Assembly: GCF_009707545.1 (NCBI RefSeq)
Contig: NZ_WLYK01000012.1
Coordinates: 1-64,000, forward strand
DNA length: 64,000 nt
Reading direction: 5' to 3'
From: Nakamurella alba
Lineage (GTDB): Bacteria > Actinomycetota > Actinomycetes > Mycobacteriales > Nakamurellaceae
Part shown: in pieces, positions 26,316-35,325 of the stretch
Layout of the letters: each line of letters starts with the position of its first letter
How positions within the stretch are numbered: position 1 is the first letter of the stretch
Notes under the pieces: generated by a model
Told to the model about the DNA's origin: nothing
Seen by the model: the letters and a program-made list of their open reading frames with translations, nothing else
Databases searched by the model: none
Translations under genes and position numbers: made by a program

Positions 26316-27605
26316 GTGCCCCCCGCACCGACCGACCCCACGCCGTCCGCACCCGCCCCGCTCGCCGGCGTCCGGATCCTCGACCTCAGCCAGGTGATGG
26401 CCGGCCCCTGGGCCACCCAGCTGCTGGGCGACCTCGGCGCCGACGTGATCAAGATCGAGCCGCCCGGCGGTGGGGACCAGGCCCGGCGCAGCTTCACCAC
26501 GACGGCCGGCGATTCCGCCGGCGACAACGCCGCCTTCCGCGCCGTCAACCGGAACAAGCGCAGCGTGGTCATCGACCTGCGCACACCCGAGGGGCAGGCC
26601 GTCCTGCACCGGCTGGCCCGCTCCGCCGATGTCGTCGTGGAGAACTTCCGGCCCGGGGTGGCGGAGCGGCTCGGCGCCGACGCGGCCACCCTGCACACGA
26701 TCGACCCGCGTCTGGTGGTGCTGTCGCTGTCCGGCTTCGGCACCCCGGACGAGCCCGACCCGGACACCGACATCCTCTCCCGACGGCCGGGTTTCGACCT
26801 CGTGGCGCAGGCGATGACCGGCCTGATGTCGATCACCGGGACCGCCGGCGGCGAACCGGTCAAGGTGGGGGTGCCGATCACCGACCTGACCTCGGGCATG
26901 TTCGGGGTGATCGGCCTGCTGGCGGCGCTGCGGAACCGGGAGCTCACCGGTCGTGGCGACCATGTCCGGACCAGCCTCTACCAGGCCGGGCTCGCCCTTC
27001 TCCTCTGGGAGTCGGCCTCGTTCTGGACCACCGGAGATGAACCTGGCCCGACCGGCGCCGGACACCGACTTCTCGCCCCCTACGAGGCACTCCGCACCAA
27101 GGACAGCCACGTCGTGGTCGCCGCGAACAACGACAAGCTGTGGCGGCAGTTCCTCGACGTACTGGGGCTGCCGGCACTGGCCGGCGACCCCCGATTCGCC
27201 ACCAACGCGGACCGCCTCGCGCACCGCAGCGAACTGGCCCACGCGCTCGAGGCACGCCTGATCACCCGGACCACCGACGACTGGGTCGACGCGCTGACCT
27301 CCGCGGGCCTGCCGGCCGCGCCGGTCCGCACCGTCGGGCAGGCACTCTCCGACCCGCACACCCGGGCGCTGAAGATGGTCGGCACCGTCGAACACCCCGT
27401 CGTCGGCACCCAGCGGGTGCTGGGGGTGCCGTTCCGCTCGTCGGCCGGCACCTCCTGGCCGGGCACCGCGGCCCCCGCCGTCGGCCAGGACACCCGGGAC
27501 GTGCTGTCCGCCGCCGGTTTCAGCGATGCGGAGATCGAGACCCTTGCCACCGCCGGGACCGTCGTCGAGGGCGATCCGTACCCCGTGACGGAGGGACGGT
27601 CGTGA
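26316..27605 (+). CDS. CaiB/BaiF-family CoA transferase
   Basis: 429 residues from GTG 26316, with GGAGG 7 nt upstream. Family III CoA transferase pattern: GVRILDLSQVMAGPWATQ, then LGADVIKIEPPGGGD, and NRNKRSVVIDLRTPEG. The aspartate nucleophile is expected in the PITDLTSGMFGVIGLL segment. VENFRPGVAERLG and the C-terminal HPVVGTQRVLGVPFRSS are also typical. It moves CoA between carboxylic acids. It is coupled by GTGA overlap to a crotonase gene, so the pair likely activates and then converts an acyl substrate. The acid is not identifiable. Confidence 0.92.
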   Translation: MPPAPTDPTPSAPAPLAGVRILDLSQVMAGPWATQLLGDLGADVIKIEPPGGGDQARRSFTTTAGDSAGDNAAFRAVNRNKRSVVIDLRTPEGQAVLHRLARSADVVVENFRPGVAERLGADAATLHTIDPRLVVLSLSGFGTPDEPDPDTDILSRRPGFDLVAQAMTGLMSITGTAGGEPVKVGVPITDLTSGMFGVIGLLAALRNRELTGRGDHVRTSLYQAGLALLLWESASFWTTGDEPGPTGAGHRLLAPYEALRTKDSHVVVAANNDKLWRQFLDVLGLPALAGDPRFATNADRLAHRSELAHALEARLITRTTDDWVDALTSAGLPAAPVRTVGQALSDPHTRALKMVGTVEHPVVGTQRVLGVPFRSSAGTSWPGTAAPAVGQDTRDVLSAAGFSDAEIETLATAGTVVEGDPYPVTEGRS

Positions 27606-28414
27606 GCAACGACGTCACCAGCCACGCCGACGGAACGGTGCTGGTCAGCCGATCGGACCGCGTCTGCATGGTCACGCTCAACCGGCCGGACAAGCTCAAC
27701 GCCTTCACCCCGGCCATGTTCCGCGCGCTGGAGGAGCTGGCCGGAGCGCTGGCCACGGACTCCACCACCCGGGTGCTGGTGTTCCGTGGGGCGGGTGGAC
27801 GGGCCTTCGCGGCCGGCGCCGACATCGGCGCGTTCACCACCTTCGACTCCACCGACGACGCCGTGGCCTACGAGGCCGGGATCGTCCGGACCGTGCGTGC
27901 GGTGCAACACCTGCCGCAGGTCACCCTGGCGGTGATCGAGGGTCTCGCCGTCGGCGGAGGTCTCGCCCTGGCGACCGCCTGCGACCTGCGGATCGCCACC
28001 ACCGGCTCCCGGGTCGGCTACCCCATCGCCGCAACCCTGGGCAACTGCCTGTCCGATGCCGTGCTCGAGCGCTGCGTAGCTGCGTTCGGTGAATCTCTCG
28101 TCCGCGAGATGATCCTCACCGCCAGGCTTCTCGACATCGGCCGCGCGTACGCCGCCGGCGCCGTGCTGCAGGTGGTCGATCCGGCGGAGTTGGACGGCGC
28201 GGTCACCGAACTCACCGAGCGGATGGCGCACCTGTCCCCCGGCACCCAGCTCTCCACCAAGCGGATCCTGGACGCGCTGGCCGCCGGGACCGACACCGAC
28301 AACGAACGCCACATCCGGAAGGTCTACGGCAGCCCGGACTTCTCCGGTGCGGTGCGGGCGTTCCTGGCGAAGGAGAAGCCGGTCTTCCGGGCCGATCTCG
28401 ACCTGGACAGCTGA
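27602..28414 (+). CDS. crotonase-superfamily protein lacking both hydratase glutamates
   Basis: 270 residues, GTG start overlapping the upstream TGA. Crotonase fold: MVTLNRPDKLNAFTPAMF, oxyanion-hole AAGADIGAF, and VGGGLALATACDLRIAT. The two Glu used by enoyl-CoA hydratases are not conserved: GGGCELA is GGGLALA here, and the PEV position reads GYPIAATLGNCLS. A plain hydratase activity is therefore doubtful; isomerase, hydrolase or another crotonase chemistry is more likely. It is probably co-transcribed with the CoA transferase. Confidence 0.88.
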   Translation: MSNDVTSHADGTVLVSRSDRVCMVTLNRPDKLNAFTPAMFRALEELAGALATDSTTRVLVFRGAGGRAFAAGADIGAFTTFDSTDDAVAYEAGIVRTVRAVQHLPQVTLAVIEGLAVGGGLALATACDLRIATTGSRVGYPIAATLGNCLSDAVLERCVAAFGESLVREMILTARLLDIGRAYAAGAVLQVVDPAELDGAVTELTERMAHLSPGTQLSTKRILDALAAGTDTDNERHIRKVYGSPDFSGAVRAFLAKEKPVFRADLDLDS

Positions 28415-28425
28415 GAGCCTCCCGC

Positions 28426-29460
28426 TCAGTCGAGATCGGCGAGATCGAGCACGAACCGGTACCGCACGTCACCCTTCTCGAGCCGGGCCAGGCCGTTTCC
28501 CACCTGCGCGGACGGCAGCACCTCGACGTCGGCGGTGATGCCGTGCTCCGCGCAGAAGGCCAGCATCTCCGCGGTCGACGGCCGACCGCCGGTGGCCGAG
28601 GAGGACAGCGACTTCCGGCCGAGCATCAGCCCCATCAGGTCCACCGGCATCTCGGCGAACCAGCCGACCACGCAACAGTTCCCGCCGGTCCGCAACAGGC
28701 CGAGCAGCGGGCCCAGGTCGTGCGGCGCCGGGATGGTGTCCAGCACCAGGTCGAACCTCCCGGCGGAGGCCGCCAGGTGTGTCGGGTCGCCCGACACCAC
28801 CAGATCCGTCGCGCCGAGAGCCAGCGCGTCCGCATGCTTGTCGGCGGTGCGACTGATCACCGACACCTCGGCCCCCAGAGCGGCGGCGAACTTCACCGCG
28901 AGATGCCCGAGACCCCCGAGCCCGGCCACCGCCACCCGGCTGCCCGGCCCGATTCCGCTCCGCCGCAACGGATTCCAGACGGTCACACCGGCGCAGAGCA
29001 ACGGCGCGGCTCCGGCCGGGTCCAGGTCCGCCGGGAGCGGGAACACGAAGCCCTCGGTCAGCACGTACTCCCGGCTCCAGCCGCCGTTCGTCGGTAGGCC
29101 GTCGACGCGGTCGGTGTGCGCGTAGGTGCGGGTCGCGGTCGCGCAGTACACCTCCTCGCCGGCGCGACACATGTCGCACTCCCCGCAGGAGTCGACGATC
29201 GTGCCCACAGCGACCGGGTCACCGGGCGCGAACCGGGTCACCGCGGCGCCGACCTCGGTGACGGCGCCGACGAACTCGTGCCCCGGGATCACGCTCCCGC
29301 CGGCGGCGTGCCCATGGATCTGGTGCAGGTCGCTGTGGCAGATGCCGCAGAAGTCGATCCGGACGGCGACGTCGTCGGGGCGCAGGTCGCGTCGCTCGAT
29401 CGTCACCCGATCCGGGTCCAGGGATCCGTTGCTGCTCTGCCATGCGGTCGTCGTGCGCAT
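28426..29460 (-). CDS. zinc-dependent alcohol dehydrogenase
   Basis: 344 residues. Catalytic zinc ligands lie in CGICHSDLH and GHEFVG. The structural zinc loop CGECDMCRAGEEVYC has four Cys. The cofactor Rossmann motif is AGLGGLGHLAVK. It resembles the NADP-dependent cinnamyl-alcohol/YahK group that reduces aldehydes. It converges with the crotonase gene (ends 28414) and is divergent from a TetR regulator with a palindrome between, which probably controls it. Confidence 0.93.
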   Translation of the reverse strand: MRTTTAWQSSNGSLDPDRVTIERRDLRPDDVAVRIDFCGICHSDLHQIHGHAAGGSVIPGHEFVGAVTEVGAAVTRFAPGDPVAVGTIVDSCGECDMCRAGEEVYCATATRTYAHTDRVDGLPTNGGWSREYVLTEGFVFPLPADLDPAGAAPLLCAGVTVWNPLRRSGIGPGSRVAVAGLGGLGHLAVKFAAALGAEVSVISRTADKHADALALGATDLVVSGDPTHLAASAGRFDLVLDTIPAPHDLGPLLGLLRTGGNCCVVGWFAEMPVDLMGLMLGRKSLSSSATGGRPSTAEMLAFCAEHGITADVEVLPSAQVGNGLARLEKGDVRYRFVLDLADLD

Positions 29461-29476
29461 ACGTCCAACCTTTCAA

Positions 29477-29494
29477 ACAGACGAGTCGGTCTGT
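29477..29494. promoter_or_regulatory. TetR-type operator candidate
   Basis: ACAGAC-GAGTCG-GTCTGT, a perfect 6-bp-arm inverted repeat 17 bp upstream of the alcohol dehydrogenase start. A related half-site, ACTGGTCTGT, recurs at 29531-29540 close to the TetR gene, so the region may hold two binding sites. Confidence 0.6.
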
Positions 29495-29556
29495 TCAACG
29501 GTAGACCCGCGGTCGGCGAAAAACAAACCAACTGGTCTGTCGATAAGCTGCCGGAC

Positions 29557-30135
29557 ATGCCGGAGGGACCGTCGACCGCCAAGGGTGAGGCGACCCGTCG
29601 CCGGATCCTGGACGCCGCGACCGACGAGTTCGCCGCCAACGGCATCGCCGGCGCCCGGATCGACCGGATCACGGCGACCGCACGGACCAACAAGGCCCAG
29701 GTCTACGGCTACTTCGGCAGCAAGGACGGGCTGTTCGACGCGGTGATCACCGATGCGGCGGACCGCGTCATCACCCAGGCACCCTTCGACGGGGACGATC
29801 TGGCGGACTGGGCCGTTCGGCTCTACGACGAGAACCTGGTGCGACCGGACATGGTGCGGCTGATGGCGTGGCTGCGACTGGAGCGGCGGCCGGCCGGTCA
29901 GTTGCAGGACAGCCCTGACAACGCCTACAAGCTCGCCGCCATCCGGGACGCCCAGCGGGAGGGGCGGATCCGGCCCGGCGAGCCCTTCGACCTGCTGGTG
30001 CTGGTGATTGCCCTGGCCTGCGCGTGGTCCCCGGTCAGCGGGGCGTGGGCCGCCACCCCGGACGAGGCCGACTCCGAGCACCGGCGACGCCGGGAGCTGT
30101 TGCGGGACAGCGTGTCCCGCGTGCTCGCCCCCTGA
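29557..30135 (+). CDS. TetR-family regulator
   Basis: 192 residues from ATG 29557. The N-terminal HTH (about 10-60) reads TRRRILDAATDEFAANGIAG, then ARIDRITATARTNKAQVYGY and FGSKDGLFDAVI. The C-terminal domain is TetR_C-like. TAAGCT at 29544-29549 lies 7 nt before the ATG and there is no Shine-Dalgarno, suggesting a leaderless transcript. Divergent from the alcohol dehydrogenase gene. Confidence 0.9.
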   Translation: MPEGPSTAKGEATRRRILDAATDEFAANGIAGARIDRITATARTNKAQVYGYFGSKDGLFDAVITDAADRVITQAPFDGDDLADWAVRLYDENLVRPDMVRLMAWLRLERRPAGQLQDSPDNAYKLAAIRDAQREGRIRPGEPFDLLVLVIALACAWSPVSGAWAATPDEADSEHRRRRELLRDSVSRVLAP

Positions 30136-30149
30136 TACCGGCTGTCCGG

Positions 30150-31094
30150 TCAGTTCGCCGGGAAGGTGACGTCGGTGAGGTCTTCGGACAGCGCCCAGAT
30201 CCGGGCGGCGTCCGTGGTGCTGCGCAGCGGGCGGTAGAGGTCCTGTTCGGCCGGTGGTCCGCCGAGATGCCCGGGACCGCCCGGCCCGTAGAGCCGGCCG
30301 GGCCGCGACCCCGCACCCGCAGCCGCGAGCAGGGCCGGCAGGCGCGCGGAATCGACGGTGCCCAGCAGGATGCCGTGGGCGGACAGGAACCGGATCACCC
30401 TGCGCCCCAGGGTGTCCCGCTCCCGGCCGAGCTCGGGACGGGCGGCCAGCAGGTTGGTCGGCGCCACCCCGGGGTGCGACAGGTTGCTGGTGATCCCCCA
30501 CCCGTGGGCCTCCGATCGACGCTGCAGTTCGAGACCGAACAGCCCGAGCGCGATCTTGGACTGCCCGTAGGCCTTCATCCCGTCGTAGCTGCGTTCCCAG
30601 TTCGGGTCGTCCCAGTGAACGGTGCCCCGCCGCGCGGCCACGCTGACCTGGGACGTCACCCGGGCACGCCCGGCCCGCAGCAACGGCAACAGGTGCGCCA
30701 CCAGCGCCACGTGGCCGAGATGGTTGGCGCCGAGCTGCAACTCGAACCCGTCCTTCGTCATCTGCCGGGACGGTGGGGTCATCGTGCCGGCATTGTTCAC
30801 CAGCAGGTGGATCGGCAGACCCTCACCGGCCAGCGCCTCCCCCAGTGCGGCGACCGAGGCCAGCGACGACAGGTCCAGATCGCGCAACGACACCCGGGCA
30901 TCGGGCTGCGCGGAGAGGATGCCGGCGATCGCCCGCTCGCCCTTCTCCCGGTTCCGCACCGGTAGCACCACCTCGGCCCCGGACGCTGCGAGCCGGGCGG
31001 CGATGCCGAGCCCGATCCCGTCGCTGCCCCCGGTCACCACCGCCCGCCGACCCGTCAGGTCCGGCAGATCGATGTCGACGGTCCTTCGCGCCAT
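30150..31094 (-). CDS. short-chain dehydrogenase/reductase (retinol-dehydrogenase-like)
   Basis: 314 residues. NADP-binding [12 protein letters not shown] near residue 22, NNAG near 100, and catalytic YGQSK (YxxxK) near 178, with an SQVSVAARR strand before it. Length and the extended C-terminus resemble the retinol dehydrogenase/protochlorophyllide reductase-like SDR branch. Divergent from an MmyB-type XRE regulator (31264) across 169 bp, the typical arrangement for this regulator family. Confidence 0.92.
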   Translation of the reverse strand: MARRTVDIDLPDLTGRRAVVTGGSDGIGLGIAARLAASGAEVVLPVRNREKGERAIAGILSAQPDARVSLRDLDLSSLASVAALGEALAGEGLPIHLLVNNAGTMTPPSRQMTKDGFELQLGANHLGHVALVAHLLPLLRAGRARVTSQVSVAARRGTVHWDDPNWERSYDGMKAYGQSKIALGLFGLELQRRSEAHGWGITSNLSHPGVAPTNLLAARPELGRERDTLGRRVIRFLSAHGILLGTVDSARLPALLAAAGAGSRPGRLYGPGGPGHLGGPPAEQDLYRPLRSTTDAARIWALSEDLTDVTFPAN

Positions 31095-31162
31095 GACGTG
31101 CGCTCCTCTCCTCTAGTTCCACTGCCCACGCAGCCTGCCCGGCCGGTGAGGGGCCAACCAGG

Positions 31163-31214
31163 ACCTGCCGATCCGCCCTTCCCCGCACCGCGCGGGAGAG
31201 GGGGATCGACAGGT
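31163..31214. promoter_or_regulatory. inverted half-sites between SDR and XRE genes
   Basis: ACCTGCCGATC (31163-31173) and GATCGACAGGT (31204-31214) are inverted copies matching at 10 of 11 positions, spaced by 30 nt of G/C-rich sequence. The position suits an operator for the divergent XRE regulator. Confidence 0.4.
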
Positions 31215-31263
31215 CGTGGCAGACGGGTGCCGCCGGCACCACACTGGGCCGAGGAGGTGACGG

Positions 31264-32097
31264 ATGATCGACAGGGCCGGATTGGCGGCGTTCCTGCGCA
31301 ACCGGCGGGAGTCGCTGCAGCCCGACGACGTCGGGCTGCCGGCCGGGCTGCGGCGCCGGACCAGCGGCCTGCGCCGCGAGGAGGTCGCACTGCTCTGCCA
31401 CATGTCGACCGACTACTACGCCCGGCTCGAGCGGGAGCGCGGCCCGGAGCCGTCACCGCAGATGATCGCCGCGATCGCCCAGGGACTGCACCTCTCGCTG
31501 GACGAGCGGGATCACCTGTCCCGGCTCGCCGGGCACCGGCCCCCGGACCGCGGCCCCGCCGGCGACCACATCGGACCGGGCCTGCTGCGCATCCTGGACC
31601 GGCTGCAGGACACGCCGGCCGAGATCGTCAGCGAACTCGGCGAGACGCTGCGGCAAACCGCTCCCGGCGTGGCGCTGACCGGCGACACGACGGCGTTCAC
31701 CGGGCCGATGCGCAGCATCGGCTACCGGTGGTTCGCCGATCCGTCCGGTCGCAACCTGTACCCGGAGCAGGACCACGACTTCCTGACCCGGATGTACGCC
31801 TCCGGCCTCCGCGAGATCGCCACGCTGCGCGGGCCGGGGTCACGGGCCGCGGGGTACGCCGAGCTGCTGCTGGCGAGCAGTCCGGAGTTCCGGGCGGTCT
31901 GGGAACGCCAGGAGGTCGGCATCCGACCCAGGGAGGGCAAGCGTTTCCTGCACCCCGAGGTAGGGCTGCTGGAGCTGCACTGCCAGCGGCTCGGCGACCC
32001 GGAGAGCTCGCACTGGCTGCTGGTCTACACGGCCGTCCCGGGCAGCGAGAGCCACGAGAAGCTACGGCTGCTCTCGGTGCTCGGCCGAACCTTCTGA
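31264..32097 (+). CDS. XRE-family regulator with MmyB-like domain (second copy)
   Basis: 277 residues with GAGGAGG upstream. HTH region (about 5-75): TSGLRREEVALLCHMSTDYY and ARLERERG. The C-terminal MmyB domain includes GYRWFADPSGRNLYPEQDHD and FLHPEVGLLELHCQRL. Same family as the 3301 gene but clearly diverged, so a paralogue rather than a recent duplication. Probably regulates the divergent SDR, and possibly the convergent SDR at 32106. Confidence 0.9.
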   Translation: MIDRAGLAAFLRNRRESLQPDDVGLPAGLRRRTSGLRREEVALLCHMSTDYYARLERERGPEPSPQMIAAIAQGLHLSLDERDHLSRLAGHRPPDRGPAGDHIGPGLLRILDRLQDTPAEIVSELGETLRQTAPGVALTGDTTAFTGPMRSIGYRWFADPSGRNLYPEQDHDFLTRMYASGLREIATLRGPGSRAAGYAELLLASSPEFRAVWERQEVGIRPREGKRFLHPEVGLLELHCQRLGDPESSHWLLVYTAVPGSESHEKLRLLSVLGRTF

Positions 32098-32105
32098 GGT
32101 CCGGC

Positions 32106-33134
32106 TCAACCGAGCAGGCCCTTGCGCACCATGGACTCCGCAGCCGCGGCGATGGCGGCGTACGGGTCTCCTGGTGTCCAGCCGAGCAGCTCGCGGGCCT
32201 TGGCGTTCGAGGTCCTCTTCGCGTAGCCGAGGTCGGGAACGATGTCGCGGGCCTGCTTGTCGAACAGCGCGCCGATCCGGACCACCAGGTTCGGCACCAC
32301 CCGCGTGGGCACCTTCGCACCGGCGGGCCCGACCGCTGACCTGATGGTGGCGGCGATGTCCTTCATCTCGATCGCCGGACCGTTCGACAGCAGGAACCGC
32401 TCCCCCGCCGCGTCCGGCACCGTCATGGCGAGCACGTGCGCGGCGGCGACGTCGCGGACGTCGACCACCGGGACGAACAGGTGCGGCAGCCCGGGCATCG
32501 ACCCGGTCAGCAGCGCTTGCACCAGGTGATTCGAGCCCGAGATGTCCCTGCCCATCACCGGTCCCATCACCGCGACGGGGAGCAGGGTGACCAGCTCCGG
32601 CGCACCGTCGGTCTGCCGCACGAACTCCCAGGCGGCCCGCTCGGCGAAGGTCTTGCTGCGGCCGTAGGCGTCGGTGCCCGGCCCGTCCGGCACCGTCCAG
32701 TCCGCCTCGGTGAAGACCCGGTCGTCGTGCGGGTGTCCCCACCCGACGGCGTGGAACGCCGAGGTGAGCACCACCCGGCGGATCCCGGCGCGGGTGGCCG
32801 CCCGCAGGACGCGCAGCGCCCCCTCGCGGGCCGGGAGGATCAGGTCGTCCTCGTTCTCCACCCGGCCCGGCTGCACCGGCGACGCCACATGCAGCACCAC
32901 GTCGACCCCGACCATCGCCTCGTCCCAGCCGTTGTCATCGTTCAGGTCCGCCGCGACGAACTCGAGGGCGCTGTCGTCGGTGAGTCCGGCGTCGGCCAGC
33001 ACCGCGCGCACCGAAGGCTCCTTGGCCAGGTCCCGGACGGTGGCCCGGACCTGGCGGCCCGCCGCCAGCAGCTGCAGGATGCAGTGACCCGCGATGAACC
33101 CTGATCCCCCGGTGACCAGCACCTTGCCTGTCAT
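32106..33134 (-). CDS. NAD-dependent epimerase/dehydratase-type aldehyde reductase (extended SDR)
   Basis: 342 residues from ATG 33134, with AAGGAG 5 nt upstream (GTG 33140 is the weaker alternative). TGGSGFIAGH is the Rossmann motif, VLHVASPV the family strand, and YGRSK the catalytic YxxxK, preceded by TSAFHAVGWG. It resembles dihydroflavonol-4-reductase-like bacterial aldehyde reductases using NADPH. Convergent with the XRE gene (ends 32097). Confidence 0.9.
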   Translation of the reverse strand: MTGKVLVTGGSGFIAGHCILQLLAAGRQVRATVRDLAKEPSVRAVLADAGLTDDSALEFVAADLNDDNGWDEAMVGVDVVLHVASPVQPGRVENEDDLILPAREGALRVLRAATRAGIRRVVLTSAFHAVGWGHPHDDRVFTEADWTVPDGPGTDAYGRSKTFAERAAWEFVRQTDGAPELVTLLPVAVMGPVMGRDISGSNHLVQALLTGSMPGLPHLFVPVVDVRDVAAAHVLAMTVPDAAGERFLLSNGPAIEMKDIAATIRSAVGPAGAKVPTRVVPNLVVRIGALFDKQARDIVPDLGYAKRTSNAKARELLGWTPGDPYAAIAAAAESMVRKGLLG

Positions 33135-33253
33135 GTCCACTCCTTTTCGCCGTGTCTGCTCCGACTGTGACCCGGGACCGGCCGGCCTGCCAGCGGTCGG
33201 CCGGTCCTGGGACTGTCGGTCCTACGACGGCGCTATGGCATCAGGGCCGAGGA

Positions 33254-34699
33254 TCAGGCGGCCTCCAGCACGGCCTCGGCCCGCTCCGGGCTGCCCTCCG
33301 CCAACCCGCGGTCGATGCCCCGGCGGCAGGCCAGCCACAGGCCGAGACCGATGACCAGCACCAGGATCTCGCTGGCCGTCAGGGACCAGATGATGCCCGC
33401 CAGGCCGAACCAGGCACTGCCCAGGATCACGATGGGGACGAACAGCACCCCCTGGGCCATGGACATCACGATGGCCGGGACTGCGCGGCCGGTGGCCTGG
33501 AACAGCGAGGTGAGCAGGCCGGTGAAGCCGTTGACGATCATCGCCACGAGCTGGGCGGCCAGCACCGTCATCCCGATCGCGAGCACCGAGGAGTCGGCGG
33601 AGAAGGTGGAGAACAGCGGCTCGCGGAAGACGAACACCAGCACCGAGGACAGCAGCACGATCGCGCCGACGGTCAGCGCCGAGGCCCGCACCGCGGCCAT
33701 CAGCCGGGACCTGTCGCCCTTGCCGTAGGAGTAGGCGAGCAGCGGCAGCACACCGAGAGTGACGCCCATGACCAGGAACTCGGGAACCTGGGCGATCCGG
33801 ACGGCGACACCCATGGCGGCCAGTGCACTGTCGCCGTAGGCCGCGGCAAGGTTGTTGAGCACCAGCGAGGTGACGATCAGGAACGACGACTGGAGCAGCT
33901 CGCCCACGCCCACCCCGAAGACCGGCTGGAGGACCGACGCCCGCACGGTGAACCAGCGTGGCGCCAGATCGACGTGCTCGCTCCTTCGCTGCAGCCACAC
34001 CACGAAGTAGACGACCACCACCAGGTTCGACAGGCCGACCGCAGCGGCGGCGCCGGCCACACCCCAGCCGAGGACCAGGATGAACAGCACGTCGAACAGC
34101 AGATTGGCGATCACCGAGGCGATCAGGCCGATCATCGCCTGGCGCGCTGCCCCTTCGGCGCGGACCAGCTGCTCCAGGCAGAAGGCCGCGGCCAGCACCG
34201 GGACGAAGGCCAGCATCACCGCGACGTACTGCCCGGTGGCAGCCCTCGAGGCGTCGTCGGCGCCCAGCAGCGAGACCAGCGGGTCGAGCAGGAGCAGCCC
34301 GATCCCGCCGAGCACCGCACCGGTGATCACCGAGCCCCACACCGCGAACGAGGCGACATGCTTGATGTCACCGGCCTTGTCGGGCTCCTGCTCGGCGGCG
34401 CCGAGCAACCGGGAGATGAGCGCACCGCCACCCACCCCGAACACACCGCCGACGGCCATGACCAGGCCGAGCAGCGGGGTGCCGAAGGTGATCGCGGCCA
34501 GCAGCGCGGTGTCGTGCTGGGCGCCGACGAAACCGGCGTTGATGACGTTGTAGACCGCGCCGACGATCATCGCCGCGGCCATCGGAACGCACAGGTGCAC
34601 CAGGGCCCGCAGGATCGGTGCGGCGGACAGGTACCAGCGGTTGGTCCTGACTGTTGTTGCCGCCTGGTCGTTCCCAGTCGTGCTCTTCTTCGTGTTCAT
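33254..34699 (-). CDS. MATE-family efflux protein (MepA-like)
   Basis: 481 residues with about 12 hydrophobic segments in two homologous halves. LGLVMAVGGVFGVGGGALIS in the first half and the equivalent LLAYSYGKGDRSR region in the second are typical of MepA-like drug/sodium antiporters. It lies 108 nt downstream of a MarR gene on the same strand, an arrangement seen in MepR-MepA loci, so the regulator probably represses both. Confidence 0.9.
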   Translation of the reverse strand: MNTKKSTTGNDQAATTVRTNRWYLSAAPILRALVHLCVPMAAAMIVGAVYNVINAGFVGAQHDTALLAAITFGTPLLGLVMAVGGVFGVGGGALISRLLGAAEQEPDKAGDIKHVASFAVWGSVITGAVLGGIGLLLLDPLVSLLGADDASRAATGQYVAVMLAFVPVLAAAFCLEQLVRAEGAARQAMIGLIASVIANLLFDVLFILVLGWGVAGAAAAVGLSNLVVVVYFVVWLQRRSEHVDLAPRWFTVRASVLQPVFGVGVGELLQSSFLIVTSLVLNNLAAAYGDSALAAMGVAVRIAQVPEFLVMGVTLGVLPLLAYSYGKGDRSRLMAAVRASALTVGAIVLLSSVLVFVFREPLFSTFSADSSVLAIGMTVLAAQLVAMIVNGFTGLLTSLFQATGRAVPAIVMSMAQGVLFVPIVILGSAWFGLAGIIWSLTASEILVLVIGLGLWLACRRGIDRGLAEGSPERAEAVLEAA

Positions 34700-34807
34700 G
34701 ACGCGCCTTCTTCCGGGCAGGGTCCAGCGCGCCCCGACCGGTGGTCGGCACGTGTGGGCATGGGGTCTGGGGCCGGCGCCGGATCCGGCGCCGGGTGGTG
34801 CGGGCGA

Positions 34808-35245
34808 CTACCGCGTGGGGCGGGGCAGCTCCGCGGTGATCCTGGTGAGCAGTGCGTGCAGGGTGGCCCGCTCGCCGTCGTCGAGCGGGGCGAGGATCGT
34901 CTCGTCCGCCGCGGCCATGGCCGCGTCGAACCCGGCGATCAGCTCGGCACCCTCCGGCGTCGCGTAGACCTTCTTGCTGCGCCCGTCACCCTCCTCGGTG
35001 CGCCGCTCGGCCAGGCCACGCTTCTCCAGTCCCTGCAGCAGGCTCGAGACGCTGGCCGCGGTCGTCCGGCTCACCTCGGCGATGTCGCGCTGGATCGCAC
35101 CGGGGTGCTGTACCAGGTAGCCGAGCACGAATCCCTGCTCGAAGCTGATGTCGCGCTCCCTGATCCAGTCCTCGCCGGCCTTGCGCTGGGCCCATCCGAT
35201 CCAACGGAGGAGTCCGAGCGGGGTGGTGAGTTCCGGTGCGTCCAT
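34808..35245 (-). CDS. MarR-family regulator of the MATE efflux gene
   Basis: 145 residues from ATG 35245; a longer frame to 35305 would run through the promoter. The winged helix spans about 35-100: QGFVLGYLVQHPGAIQRDIA, then EVSRTTAASVSSLLQGLEKR and GLAERRTEEGDGRSKKVY. A full promoter is visible upstream (TTGACA, 17 nt, TAGAGT) with the -10 ending 7 nt before the ATG, so the transcript is leaderless. Palindromes cover the promoter, indicating autorepression. Confidence 0.92.
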   Translation of the reverse strand: MDAPELTTPLGLLRWIGWAQRKAGEDWIRERDISFEQGFVLGYLVQHPGAIQRDIAEVSRTTAASVSSLLQGLEKRGLAERRTEEGDGRSKKVYATPEGAELIAGFDAAMAAADETILAPLDDGERATLHALLTRITAELPRPTR

Positions 35246-35249
35246 GTTC

Positions 35250-35281
35250 AGAACTCTAAGAGTTAGAGTTCTAACTGTCAA
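35250..35281 (-). promoter_or_regulatory. promoter and nested MarR operators
   Basis: Minus strand: TTGACA (-35, 35276-35281), 17-nt spacer, TAGAGT (-10, 35253-35258), ATG at 35245. Two overlapping palindromes lie on it: AGAACTCTAA-GAG-TTAGAGTTCT (35250-35272, 10-bp perfect arms) and AGTTAGA-GT-TCTAACT (35261-35276, 7-bp perfect arms). A regulator bound here would cover spacer and -10. Confidence 0.8.
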
Positions 35282-35325
35282 TACTCGAACTGTTCTTCGG
35301 GTCACAACGCTGTCAGGATGAGGTG

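Noticed and set aside
33152-35266. 704-codon open frame on the plus strand
   Set aside because: Antisense shadow of the MATE and MarR genes; His/Gln/Arg-rich, low-complexity product with no domain, typical of high-GC antisense frames.
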